From positions 27,715,721-27,779,720 of the forward strand of contig OX421495.1 in NCBI GenBank assembly GCA_949126835.1: a stretch of DNA of 64,000 nucleotides, read 5' to 3'. The notes beneath the pieces are model-generated. The model was given only the letters and a program-made list of their open reading frames with translations, did no database searches and was not told the DNA's origin. This document shows positions 1-10,914 of the stretch, one piece after another; within the stretch, counting starts at the first letter, position 1; every line of letters starts with the position of its first letter. This DNA comes from Anisus vortex (Eukaryota > Mollusca > Gastropoda > Planorbidae). The translations under genes and the position numbers were made by a program.

Positions 1-257
1 TTTTCCAAAATAATGTTTAATAAACAAAATTTACAAATAGGCATATAGTTTGGAGAAATCTCATCTAATTCTGTTAATATTTAAACGGCAAACTATTATC
101 TCACTAGTAATTAATACGTAAATATTTTTTTTTTGTTATTATTTTTAATTTAATCTAAAATATATTGAGGACGTTTTAATCTAAATAAGCCTCAAGGGCC
201 GCATACTATTATTTGTAAGCCCGCGAGTCAACCACTGGCTGTAGTTTGCACACCCTG
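1..257. mobile_element. hAT transposon right end, cut by window start
   Basis: The stretch ends in a GC-richer tail, GTAGTTTGCACACCCTG, at 241-257, preceded by GGGCCGCA and GCCCGCGAG. Such tails are typical of hAT elements whose terminal repeat reads CAGGG(G)TGTGCAAACTAC. The left end is outside the window, so neither the target duplication nor the family can be confirmed. No transposase frame is visible in this part. Confidence 0.45.
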
Positions 258-778
258 CATTACATAAATTATTACACTTGGTCTTGTTTTAAATTATATC
301 TATCATCGGTGCGCAAAACAGGCAGCATAAACAAGAAATTAAACTTCTTGTTAATGTTGAACGAGTATTTCCGCAACGTCATAATTGCGACGCAACAAAA
401 CACCGCTCTTGAATGCCGCGCTACATGTGGATCGTGCAATGGCATGTTTTCACGGCCAAAATCAATTATCTACGATAAATCTTTTGTGTATTTTTGTCTA
501 ACGATCATTTCCGATTTTTATTTATGTGGCCAAAAAGGTGTAGATTTTTTTTTAGGTGAAACAAGTAGTGCATTAAAACATAAAGATAATCGTTAGAGCG
601 CTTTTGAAGAAAATTTCCAGACATATATATATATATATACATACAATTTTAACTCGTATAATAGTATATATATACATACAATTTTAACTCGTATTATAGT
701 ATAGGATATGAAATGAATTTTTGAAAAGCCTTATTGTTAAGGTTTGATGACTGTAAAGAAAAGAGGAATAGTCTAAAC
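258..778. other. No gene seen; AT-rich spacer
   Basis: An open frame of 116 codons (246-596, plus) has no recognisable domain and biased, repeat-poor composition; I do not call it a gene. Near 620-705 a short AT dinucleotide tract and the phrase ACATACAATTTTAACTCGTA occur twice in tandem. Confidence 0.4.
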
Positions 779-960
779 CAGGGATCGGCAACCCACGGAA
801 AGCGTGCCAGACTTAGTAAGCAGAACGAGCTTAAACGGCACTCGGAAGACTCCCCCAAAAATTATACTCTATTCAAGTATCCTCTATTAGAAAGAGAGTG
901 CTAAAAAAAGGTTGACTTTTAGGATGTTGTCACGCTGAATGAATTAGATATCCCACTTTG
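779..960 (+). mobile_element. Possible hAT left end (CAGGGATCGGCAACCC)
   Basis: CAGGGATCGGCAACCC at 779-794 resembles the 5' terminal repeat of hAT elements that start CAGGGGTCGGCAA. No matching right end with a target duplication was found nearby, so this is a weak call on one short motif. Confidence 0.3.
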
Positions 961-974
961 GTACACTATTATCA

Positions 975-1115
975 AAAGGCCTCCACCTGGTCTAGACCAA
1001 AGAGTGTTGGTGCCAGGACCCAACCCTGCTTGACCCCGTTACACACAGGGAAGGGTTCTGAGGTGGCGCCATCGAAGAGTACTGTGCCGTACATGTTGTT
1101 GTGGAAAGCCTCAAT
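975..1115 (-). pseudogene. LINE reverse-transcriptase fragment
   Basis: Read on the minus strand, this piece encodes IEAFHNNMYGTVLFDG followed by VCNGVKQGWVLAPTLF. The N-G-V-K-Q-G-x-V-L-A-P-T-L-F block is the conserved reverse-transcriptase segment just upstream of the FADD catalytic box in non-LTR retrotransposons. The fragment is about 45 codons long. The rest of the protein is missing on both sides, and a hAT tail abuts its 5' side. A related FADD-box fragment lies at 1926-2400 in the opposite orientation, so the copy is rearranged as well as truncated. Confidence 0.65.
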
Positions 1116-1217
1116 AAGACCATCAAAAATAAATGTTTTCCGATGGTCATTGGCGACCCCTGTGAAATGGTCTTTCGACCCCCAAAGGGGTCGCAACCCA
1201 CAGGTTTGGAACCGCTG
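1116..1217 (+). mobile_element. hAT transposon right-end fragment
   Basis: The sequence ends GGGGTCGCAACCCACAGG, then TTTGGAACCGCTG, a classic hAT 3' subterminal and terminal sequence (reverse complement CAGCGGTTCCAAA). It is joined directly to a LINE fragment, which points to nested insertion or deletion. The left boundary is approximate. Confidence 0.5.
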
Positions 1218-1332
1218 ATTTAAATAAAACACTCAATGTGTCCTTCTTTTGGTATTCATGTGTCCTCCCTTGTCCTCCTTTTTTTCTTTGTGTCCTCCTT
1301 TTGGTACCCATGTATCTGGCAACCCTATATTT

Positions 1333-1495
1333 GAGTCTACCCAGCTCTGATGGGTAGGCTACCTGACATTAGTTGGGGTAAAGTAGACTGTAGGCCCTAA
1401 AGGCCGCTGGAAATTGTGCTGGCCACATATCCCCTCGTATGCCGTAACCACTGAAACTGGTGAACGCTGATTCACCGGCCCGCCTATGATCAATT
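1333..1495 (+). mobile_element. Gastropod-type SINE, copy 1
   Basis: TCTACCCAGCTCTGATGGGT, CTGACATTAGTTGGGG and GTGCTGGCCACATATCCCCT occur in this order, ending in a CCACTGAAAC-GGTGAACG segment. The same order of words recurs at 43709-43835, so this is an interspersed repeat. From memory it resembles a tRNA-derived SINE common in freshwater snails. The 5' head seems shorter than in copy 2. Confidence 0.55.
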
Positions 1496-1925
1496 ATTTG
1501 GCCCGACGGGATATTTTTTTACATAGCCTATAATATATAGGACAACCCTTACACACTTCTATGAAATGTTTTAATATGTAGCCTAGGCCTAACCGTATTT
1601 ATTTTAAAAATTAATTAATGAATTACAATTTTATGCTATTCTAAATTGGTGTTACCTATAAGCATTCCATATAGACATATAGTGAGACATGTTTTTTCGT
1701 AGGCTACATTTGTTGAGTAAACTATAACACTCTAATGTGTAAGCTTAAGTATTTTTTTAATTAAAAAAAAAATCTTTAGGTCTATTAGGCCTATAACTTT
1801 GCAAAGCCATGGAAGGTTAATTATTGACCCACTTTTGACCACGCTAATTAAGTAATAGCCTATAAACAAGCTGTGATGAGTGAATAAAATTACACAGGTT
1901 GAAACACTAGGCCTACGTGTAGGAT
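1496..1925. other. No gene seen
   Basis: AT-rich spacer with several TAGGCCTA-type words (near 1580, 1780 and 1910). No supported coding or RNA feature. Confidence 0.4.
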
Positions 1926-2400
1926 ACATGACTTTCTGTTCGCAGATGACTGCACCATCAACTCGTTACGGAAGCAGGCAACTTATGATAGAACTTTTCC
2001 CGACAGCATGCACGAACTTCAACCTTATTACCATCTCCATCAGCCTGTTTCTAGTTGTAAATATAGGCTACTATAGGGCTACTGATCCATCCATTACAGT
2101 CAACGGCTCAATAGGCCTAGCGTGAACAGGTTCGCATACCCTTTCACAAACAGTCCACATAGATGATGAAATAATTTAAACATCAGAATCGCCAGAGTCG
2201 GTAGATCGTATGGCCGGCCATACGTCTTGTATCGGAGGTGCATTAAGTGGGAGACCAAATTGAAAGTGTACGCGGCAGTCGTTCTTCCTCCCCTCCCATA
2301 CATCTGTGAGACCTGGACAGTAATTTATAAGCCTATAATCACCAGCATGCATAGAAACTCCCATCTGAGCTGCCTTGAGAAATCTGATGAAAAATAGGCC
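1926..2400 (+). pseudogene. LINE reverse-transcriptase fragment with FADD box
   Basis: In the frame starting at 1933 the sequence reads FLFADDCTIN; F-A-D-D is the metal-binding catalytic box of non-LTR reverse transcriptases. Further on, near 2250-2310 and in another frame, it reads KLKVYAAVVLPPLPYICETW, the usual segment after the catalytic palm (KLKVY-A-VLP-LLY-CETW). Between the two the frame is lost, so the copy is decayed. It probably belongs to the same LINE family as the opposite-strand fragment at 975-1115. Confidence 0.6.
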
Positions 2401-5004
2401 TAATTGGTAGGCTAAAGTGCCGAACACAAATGTGCTCACATATTAGACCCTAAAGGCTACTGGCATGACCAGTCAGGCAAGCTATAGGGCCGACATACCA
2501 TGCTCGGGTAAGACTCAGATTAGATGGGCTTTTAGGTAGTGCACATACCGCATGAACGATTGCCGCCAATGAAGATGTATGTCTTTTGGGCGAAAATATT
2601 TCTTTCAAGTAACTTCAGATTTTTTAAAAAGTTTTCAATGCATATGCCTACAATTAATTTAACATGATTTTGAAAAGAAACATGAAAAACATTAGAATTA
2701 AGTCTTATTAAGTAAAGGGCAGAGATAATATTTCCAAAAACTTTGTTTTAGAAAGTAGCGAATATTTTACTGACAAGATAAATACTTAAATAGCCTAGAT
2801 CTATGCCTTAATTTGTTTTAACATTTGAACTAAAAGATAAACAAATGCATTTTCTTCAATTAAATTTCTCTCTAGTTAAACGCAAATGGACAAAGGCCTA
2901 CGTAGAACGGGAAAAGAGGGAATATTTACATTATTCGTTAGGCTTCCGGAAATTGCTTTTATAGACGATTTCTGCCAACGCTTTTGCATATGACGTGAAA
3001 GAAATATTCCATGCATTGTTTCATCAATCAATGTCTTATTGTAAACCTACTTCCCATCTTACGGATATGTTATTTTTTGCCATCGCCCATATCGTCTTTG
3101 GTTATTCTAAACTTTCTCCACTCTTTTTCTGCTGGTTTTATTTCAACTAAAAAAAAAATGTATGCTTATATGCATTTCTCTAACTGGTAGACAATTGCCG
3201 TTCATCACAGCTTTAAGAGAAAGTTAAAATAGGCTCCCTGAAATTGGCAAAAGTTGAGGGGGGAGAGAACAACAACGATTTATAAAATCATATTTCGTAA
3301 TTAAATTTATTATACATTTTTAGACTAAATAGTTTGTTGTTAAAATTTCAACTAAAAAATACAATTCGAATGATAGCAAATAAAATAGATCTAAGTAGTC
3401 TCCAATGCAGAGTTTGCTACAAACGCACTAGAATCAATCAAATCTCGTTTAATTAATTTGTCCTCCAAAAATTGCCTCGGGTTTGTCGGCCTGTCAGCTT
3501 GCCCACTTGACCTTATTGCAAATTGTGTGAAAACAATGGTTATGCTTGATTCACACATTTTTCTGCTCAGTTTGATATCGTTTTCTTTAGTTTTAGACCT
3601 ACTTTCTGTAGATATTGAGAGTGATTATACAAAAATTATATAATATAAGTGATTACTGCGTATACAGAAGAAGAAGAAAAGACAGGTGAGACTGTGCATT
3701 TGTTGGAGATTATAAAGAATATCCTCATCGTAAGGAGTAAGGTTTGTGTAGAAAATTAGGCTACACAGGCAAATCGAACTCCTTTGACAGCTTTCTTGTG
3801 CGACATGGGTACAAGCTGTTCCCAGTGCTCAAAGACCAACAAGAGAAGTTATCCAGAACATAACTTCATTCTGTAAACTAGTCTTTGGTCATTATTTAAT
3901 ATTCATTTCTTTGGTGTACGATACTAATTTCTTTATAAAATGTGTTTTCGTAGGCCTATGTATTTTTGTAGTGTCTATAAAATGGGTTTCGTGTACTGTA
4001 CATTGATTCTTATAGTTTTCGGAGGTTTCAGATTTTAAAAATTAATTGTTTTCGAACTGATTAGCCTATAGAAAAAAACTCGGGTTTGACTGAAAGTCCA
4101 TGTTAAATAATTCACGTCAATATAATACAACTGGAAACATTATTTATTGAATATAATAATATACAGCTTGAAAAAATATACAAAAGTGAACGACATGTTA
4201 TGTTAGTTTTATTAAACTTCCGTTGTTACTAATTTTAAGCCAATGTTCCAATTAATGAAGTCAATAGTGTGCGTGGTAGCTACAGTAATTTACACTCTCT
4301 CACAAAGTAACAAACACCAGTTAACTGTGTTAATCTATTTATTCGCTATCATACTAATCCCTACTTTATTTATCCTTTATACCCCAAATGCCCACTCTAT
4401 CAACTCAGCTGCACTTCACAAGCCCCAAACTCCATCTGACTCCCTTTTGTCCTCTTCTCTCTCTCTCCAGTCCATTCACGCATCACTCCCACACAAAGAC
4501 ACAGACAGACCGACACACAACACTACCTCCTTCATGGGTCCAGTGGTGCATCGTAACATTATGCGGGCTTTGATGATTGGGACGCCTGCTTTGAGTAGGC
4601 GGTTTCGTACTTGGAAAGCTCTCCCCAAGATGATCAAGTCTCGGTTGTTGGGCTGGCCGCGGCACATACTCTGCCACCCAACTTACACTGTCTTGTTAGT
4701 CTATTGTGTGATGGCTAGATGCTGAACTTGTCTGTTTTGTGGGACAATGCTCGATATTGTATTTAAGGCATTTACCTAGATCTCACACACAAATGATAGA
4801 GCAAACATATTCCCTATAAGTGGCATTAGGGATGATGTTAAAAAGTTTTGAATATCTCAGAACCAAATGCCCAACATTATGAATTCTTGAAAACTGATTG
4901 AACTTATTTCTTGTGCCTGGCAACATGACAAATCGACGTGTCGGTATTAGCAAGCGAACATTTACATCGATCTAAATAGATCAAACAAATAATGTATTTC
5001 AGTA
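2401..5004. other. Long stretch without a supportable gene
   Basis: No conserved domain, RNA gene or clear repeat was recognised in 2.6 kb. A 160-codon frame at 4243-4725 (plus) starts hydrophobic and turns into Ser/Pro/His-rich low-complexity sequence; it lacks a family resemblance and is not called. Confidence 0.4.
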
Positions 5005-5012
5005 GTTCATTT

Positions 5013-5952
5013 TAGGGATGTTAAAACCGTTTTTTTTACAAAACCTGTTTTTGGTTATATAAAACCGGTTTAAAACCTGATTTCGGTTCCCCCTCCCCCC
5101 CGCCCACGCGCAATGTCACGAGTCACAGGACCGAAAAGCTAAATGTGCGTAGTTTTGTAGGTATATGCCTATTTGAAATAATACTTCAAACTTAATAAGT
5201 GTTTGCAGGGCATTTAAGGGGTTGATTTTTGTTAATAGAATATGATTTTGTACACTTTACCATAAAATTCTTCAGAACTAAAAAGAAAATTTGAGCTAAT
5301 TGATTAAAACCGATAATAGCTTTCAATTCTTCAATAGTGATAATGAAATTACCGATTATCGTTGACCATAATATCAAGAAGCATTTGAAGAGGCATATAG
5401 GGCCTACGGTAACTTGTAAAATAATGTATTGAAAGGTTTCGCGTAGCACAAATCAAAAGAATGTGTATTTAATAGTGCCGTTTATAATAAAGCACAGACG
5501 CGGTGTCTAGCCGAATCGTTCAAGGTCACATAGAAAGGCAAGTTTGCGTCTCTCAGTTGCGTACATCAAAGAGCAGCGCACATCTAAAAGATGAGCCGAC
5601 AAGTAAAAAGATTCATGTTAATTGTAACTGTAACTTAATAATTGGTTTGATGTTGTTTTTATCGCAAGCCATATAGTTGGTAGGCTTTTTTGGCAACACA
5701 AGATACACAATACCTAAGACTAAATGGTGTTAGCAAAACATTTCTGGATTTTTTTTGTGCGAATGCAACATTATTTATTTAAAATATTTCCCTTAGAACC
5801 AAAAAAAAAAAAGAAAGGTCTTCTACTTGGAGTAATGATTACCTTCCAACCAACAAACCGACCAACAAACCGAAATCCGGTTTTGAAAATCAAAACCGGT
5901 TTTCAGTTTCAAAACCGGAATCCGGTATTCCGGTTTTCGTTTAACATCCCTA
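5013..5952. mobile_element. Non-autonomous hAT-like element with intact ends
   Basis: The element starts TAGGGATGTTAAA and ends with the exact inverse TTTAACATCCCTA, a perfect 13-bp terminal inverted repeat. It is flanked by the perfect 8-bp direct repeat GTTCATTT at 5005-5012 and 5953-5960. Eight-bp duplications and TAGGGATGT ends fit hAT elements. Both subterminal regions are rich in AACCGG words: AAACCGGTTTAAAACC near 5060-5075 and several CCGGTTTT/AAAACCGG copies at 5876-5938. These could be transposase-binding repeats. At 940 bp it encodes no visible transposase and must be mobilised in trans. Confidence 0.85.
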
Positions 5953-5960
5953 GTTCATTT

Positions 5961-6523
5961 ATTTCATTGAAATACATAAATTACTTATTGCATCTTGAGA
6001 AAAGAAATAAATAAATACTAATACTTATTGAAATAAATACTTATTATTCAGTAACAACAATAAAGCAAAATACTTTTTTTTTTCCAATCGGGTAAGTCAA
6101 GCACTCGCCATGAATGATTGATAGTTGTAAGAAGAGAGTAATCGAAAAAACACAAACTTCATAAAATGGCGATCTGTCTATCTCTGGTGTGAGTACGTAC
6201 GAGGATAGATTGTTTCTGCTCGTTATTTGTCATGGCTAGAATCGACTACTATAGCATCACGAGCTGTTGAAAGTTGAAACACGGTGTAAGGATACATTCT
6301 CAGCCTCCGCACTGCTTTGTTGTTGGTTTTTACTCTGCCCTCGTGTACCGTTATTTTGTTTCCCCTGTACCCGAGTGCACTTGGCAGTCGGTTGATGAGG
6401 CGCAACAAAAAAAAAACATGACGGAAAGAATGAATGCTGGAATAAATGACACGAGAGAATGAATAAAGTTAAGTAAATGAGTGAATATAATTTATAAATA
6501 AAAATCATAAATGAAACTGTTCT
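5961..6523. other. No gene seen
   Basis: Short open frames occur on both strands, but none shows a domain or coding-like composition. Confidence 0.4.
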
Positions 6524-6531
6524 AATAGGTA

Positions 6532-6843
6532 CAGGGCCGTATTTAGGATTATGGGGGCCATGTTCCCAAATTTATGTGGAGTCCCCTCGTGGCATCGCCC
6601 CTGCCTTCCACATAGGGCCTACCCCAGAAAAGTGCCGTTAATTGACTTATGTTACATTCTGTAAAATTATAAATTTTATGTAGCGTTTAGCTTGGTTGGA
6701 TTGGAGCGCTTAAAATTGTAAGGGATAAATGAATTTTCTTATACATATTCAACAAAAATTCTTTTTGGGATGTGTGGGGGCCCCTTTTGTGTGGGGGCCC
6801 CTGTTCCAATGGAACACGTGGAACATGCCTGAATATGCCACTG
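6532..6843. mobile_element. 312-bp hAT-like MITE
   Basis: The left end is CAGGGCCGTATTTAGG and the inverse of the right end is CAGTGGCATATTCAGG (12 of 16 matches). Both flanks carry the perfect 8-bp direct repeat AATAGGTA (6524-6531 and 6844-6851). Inside are GC-rich GGGGGCCCC blocks near 6775-6802 that can pair with each other. No coding capacity. Confidence 0.8.
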
Positions 6844-7080
6844 AATAGGTAGAGTTCTAATTCAAATGTAAGTCAATTAAAGAGATGTTCTTTTAAGTGA
6901 CAGAAAGTATGAATAAAAGATAAAAAGTATGATGGAACCAATAACATAAATGGACAAATGAAATGTAGTCTTATTTATTGGAAATTTCAATGCAGTAGGC
7001 TAAGGATTCGTAATATGTTAATGATTGATGAACGATAGATTGATTTTGCCGAGTTACGGTACCTGCAGATTGGTATTGAA

Positions 7081-7602
7081 ACTTTTCTTAGAGTGACCAT
7101 AGCAACTACAATAAGTTTGAGAAATTATATGTTTGAATAAACGGATGACTTTATACTTTTCTTAGAGTGACCATGGCAACTACAATAAGTTTGAGAAATT
7201 ATATGTTTGAATAAACGGATGACTTTATACTTTTCTTAGAGTGACCATGGCAACTACAATAAGTTTGAGAAATTATATGTTTGAATAAACGGATGACTTT
7301 ATACTTTTCTTAGAGTGACCATGGCAACTACAATAAGTTTGAGAAATTATATGTTTGAATAAACGGATGACTTTATACTTTTCTTAGAGTGACCATGGCA
7401 ACTACAATAAAGTTTGAGAAATTATATGTTTGAATAAACGGATGACTTTATACTTTCCTTAGAGTGACCATGGCAACTACAATAAAGTTTGAGAAATTAT
7501 ATGTTTGAATAAACGGATGACTTTATACTTTTCTTAGAGTGACCATGGCAACTACAATAAAGTTTGAGAAATTATATGTTTGAATAAACGGATGACTTTA
7601 TA
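7081..7602. repeat. 74-bp tandem repeat, seven copies, each with an RFX X-box
   Basis: Seven head-to-tail units start at 7081, 7155, 7229, 7303, 7377, 7452 and 7527; the 75-bp spacings come from one added A. Copies are almost identical. Each unit contains GTGACCATGGCAAC (first copy GTGACCATAGCAAC), which fits the RFX X-box consensus GTNRCC-N0-3-RGYAAC exactly. The unit also contains AATAAA. It lies about 4.8 kb 3' of the GPCR in the minus-strand sense. Confidence 0.9.
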
Positions 7603-10600
7603 CGTTAGGTAAGTAGCTAGTGTTGGAAATTTTTAATTGTTTTAATAAACTGAAGACTTTGTAACTTTGCAGTTAAAATCTTGTGGTAATAACACTGTTC
7701 ACAATTTCAACTAAATTTAAGGCAGTAATTGCGACCATTAAAACTCTCCTGATAAATAGGAGACTAGTCTAGAATAATTAATAAATGAACACTCCGTGCA
7801 TTTTTGTTTTGTTCGTTATCTCATGAATCCTGAACTATCCTGTTTAGGACAAACGAATATATTTATTGTGAAAATTTGTCTCAAATGTTTTATTTGGTAT
7901 AGATCTATCGCACTGTTCTTGAAAAATAAACATGAGCAATAAAATGGCCGATTTATAGCCTACACTTGCACTTATTCATAAAAGCTAGAAAATCTAATAA
8001 ATCTAAATAATAAAATAAAGTAGCTCTATTATAAATTATATATTTTTAAAAAGATTTGTGTAAATGATATATTAATTTACTCTAGTAGTTTAAAAAGAAA
8101 TATCGATATGAATTAAGGATAGACACCTGTCTAATTATGCGTAAAAAAATTATTTTTAGCGTATTTGAGATTTTTACATACTGAGACAGTTTAATCATTG
8201 CTTTAATAATAAAATACAGTTGTTACAAAGATTTGAACTTCAAAATCCTGATATAACACATTCAATCATGCATGTTTATTTCATTTCAGGGCACAGTTTT
8301 CATTCTTTTTCCGGTTTTTCTCAATTTTGTATTTTTTCTCATTTTTCTTGGGTTATTTTGCTACTTCTCTGTAACTAACCATCGCATAAGGTTAAAACTT
8401 GGCAGTTTTCATTATCACTATGTTTTCTTTAATCCCATGCATGATTTTGAAGATTCGTTGATAACTTTTTTTTATTTTTGAATTTTCATGTGTCAATATG
8501 CACATTTTATATGCATTTTTAGTAGAAAATTCATATTTTTTAAATTAATAAAGCTATTAGCATAATCATGCATGGAAATATAGATAATGTAAATTCAAAG
8601 CAATAACAGAAAACAAAATTGAATTATCTTCTTTGTAAAAATTGTTATAAGAAGTTTTAAAAAACTGTTTGTCGGCCATTTTTATGGTTGCTACGGCAAA
8701 AAAAGATATAAAAATTTTTTTTTCACCCCTAGTATACATAAAACACAAAGCTAAATGTGATAGGGCAATTAAAAATGTGTAGGTATGCGAAATAAATAAA
8801 AATAATTCTAGACAGGTGTCGGACCTTAATAAACTTTGTCCGTAGGCTACTGCAAATGCCACATTTTATTCTTATCTTGGATATTGTTCTGCATTTTATA
8901 ACAGTCATTTTTCTCTTCTCTCTATTGTTTTCGTAAGGGTTATATTCTACACCCCACCTGCACAAAAATATTCACTACTATTATTTAAATATTGCCAATC
9001 AATATCTATCTACCTGTATATATATATATATATATTCTATTAGTGATCAATTGCTCCCTCTTCGTGTTTTTATAATATATAATATTGGTGTAAAAATTTC
9101 TAGTATATGTTCATTATGTAATTGTGTACATTGTGTAGCCTATAGATGCGTTATATTTTGCATACCAGTATTAGAGGGCCCATGCACAGATAATATCTGC
9201 TAAAACATAGATCTAAACATATTAGGTGAAAACCTGTGTGATTCCATTCTCTATGTATTGTCAGCATTAACTTGCCACTTGTTTCACTCTAGTTTAAATG
9301 TCTTGTTCATTGAATAGAAGTTAATATATACGTGAATAGGCCTATAAGTGACGTCAAAATGAACTTTACAATCATTGAGTGAACAAGGTTTGGGTACAAA
9401 TATCTTGACATTACAAGCTCAGTATTTTTTTCCTTTATCACAGCATTATATTTATATGAGTTCACTTTAGTACATTTCCTTACTATCTACTCAATGCATT
9501 TGCTAAACCATTTACTTGAAATAGTTTGAATGTGATTTAAATTAGAAGAAAAAAAAAAGAAATGGATCAAAGTTAAAAAACAAACATAATAGAAATGCTT
9601 TTCTTTATAGTGAAAAGAAAGGGGGAATGTGGGAGGGCCGTACGTGAAGATAAAAAATGAAGTAAAAAAAGAAATGATTATGTCCCCTGCTGTAGTAAGA
9701 AGCCGACCATTATTACACTGTATAGAGGGAGGGAAGCCGCCCATTATTACACTGTCTAAAGGGAGATAGCTCGGGTCTAGCAGTACGTCCATGAGAATTC
9801 TATAGAATCTTTCTTCAATGCACTCCTATACAACTCAATACCATTCTAAAAGTCTATTATTTTCAGATGCAGCGGGAGTGTTTTTATTTTTCTTTCAAAC
9901 TTACAAAATAGAGTGTATGGGGCGGGTCGAGGAATGAGGTCGCTCAGGGTTACAACCACATTAAACTTTGAATAGTCACCCCTCGCTCCCTTCCACCCTC
10001 CCTCCATTGAACAGTAGCTAGTCATTTTGTAAAGATTACAATTCAAGAGGAAGAACAAATTAGTCGTGAATTATTGTGATCGTTTTCTACTAGTATAGAG
10101 GCCAAACTTCAACGAATCTTGCTTTTTGTTCATTCATCGGCTGCTTGTACATGGCACTGTAGTAAACCTACGTAAATGAGTTGAAAGTGAATATATTGTT
10201 CTACTCAGGCATGTGTTCTGTTTGCAATAACATGCATCTATAGACAATCAAAACACTTTACTTTTTATCTTTAGTTCCGAACCGCAAAACAATGGCCTTT
10301 TAATTATGTTTAACATAGTTTATGAAATTCATTTGACTAATACAGATTTAGCAGTATAATTTGTATCTAAGCTTAGTTACTAGGGTAGAATTGTATTATT
10401 TAGCGTGACAACAGCTTTTGTCTTGAAAGTTTTATCCCTCCAATGACATTTTGTTATAAGGCTGCTAAAGCTATTATGCTCCTTCCACCCTGCACGTTCA
10501 AAAACTGATAGATCTTGTCTATATGCTATAGATTTGTATCTTTGCTTTTAATGTTTTGAACATATGTAATAATGAAATACAATAAATATAATGACGTAAA

Positions 10601-10629
10601 TACAACTTTGCAGTAAAAAAGCAAAGAAA
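7603..10629. other. 3-kb stretch without a supportable gene
   Basis: Only short, low-complexity frames are present. I see a small TA-dinucleotide tract near 9018-9035, a CRE-like octamer TGACGTCA at 9349-9356, and a 30-bp phrase with CCATTATTACACTGT repeated twice at 9705-9755. Confidence 0.4.
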
Positions 10630-10667
10630 TTTATTTTGATTAAAACAAATTGTTTTCAATTTTTATT
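10630..10667 (-). promoter_or_regulatory. Candidate polyadenylation signals of the GPCR gene
   Basis: Two AATAAA hexamers on the minus strand (10662-10667 and 10630-10635) lie about 250-285 nt after the GPCR stop codon. The motif is short and common in AT-rich DNA, so its use is a guess from position. Confidence 0.3.
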
Positions 10668-10914
10668 TAAAAAAAAACGTTTGTAAAAAAGGCAGCACAA
10701 TAAAGTATGAGACGTAAAGCACTTATAAACATCTACAGATACATATGACTTTTTATAGCACCACATTTTACTTATATCATTCCTTTGTTCTCTCTGCATA
10801 ATGGCACTTTGTTTCAAATAATTCAGTCATCAAATTGCTATCATCAACATTAAAGTTGTATACATCAACAAAAGAAATGTCACAAATATGTAAAATAAAA
10901 TGGAAATATTTCTA

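Noticed and set aside
246..596. 116-codon frame
   Set aside because: No family resemblance; it lies beside a hAT end and has AT-driven composition.
4243..4725. 160-codon frame with hydrophobic start
   Set aside because: No recognised domain, low-complexity Ser/His/Pro middle part and shadow frames on the other strand; not enough to call a gene.
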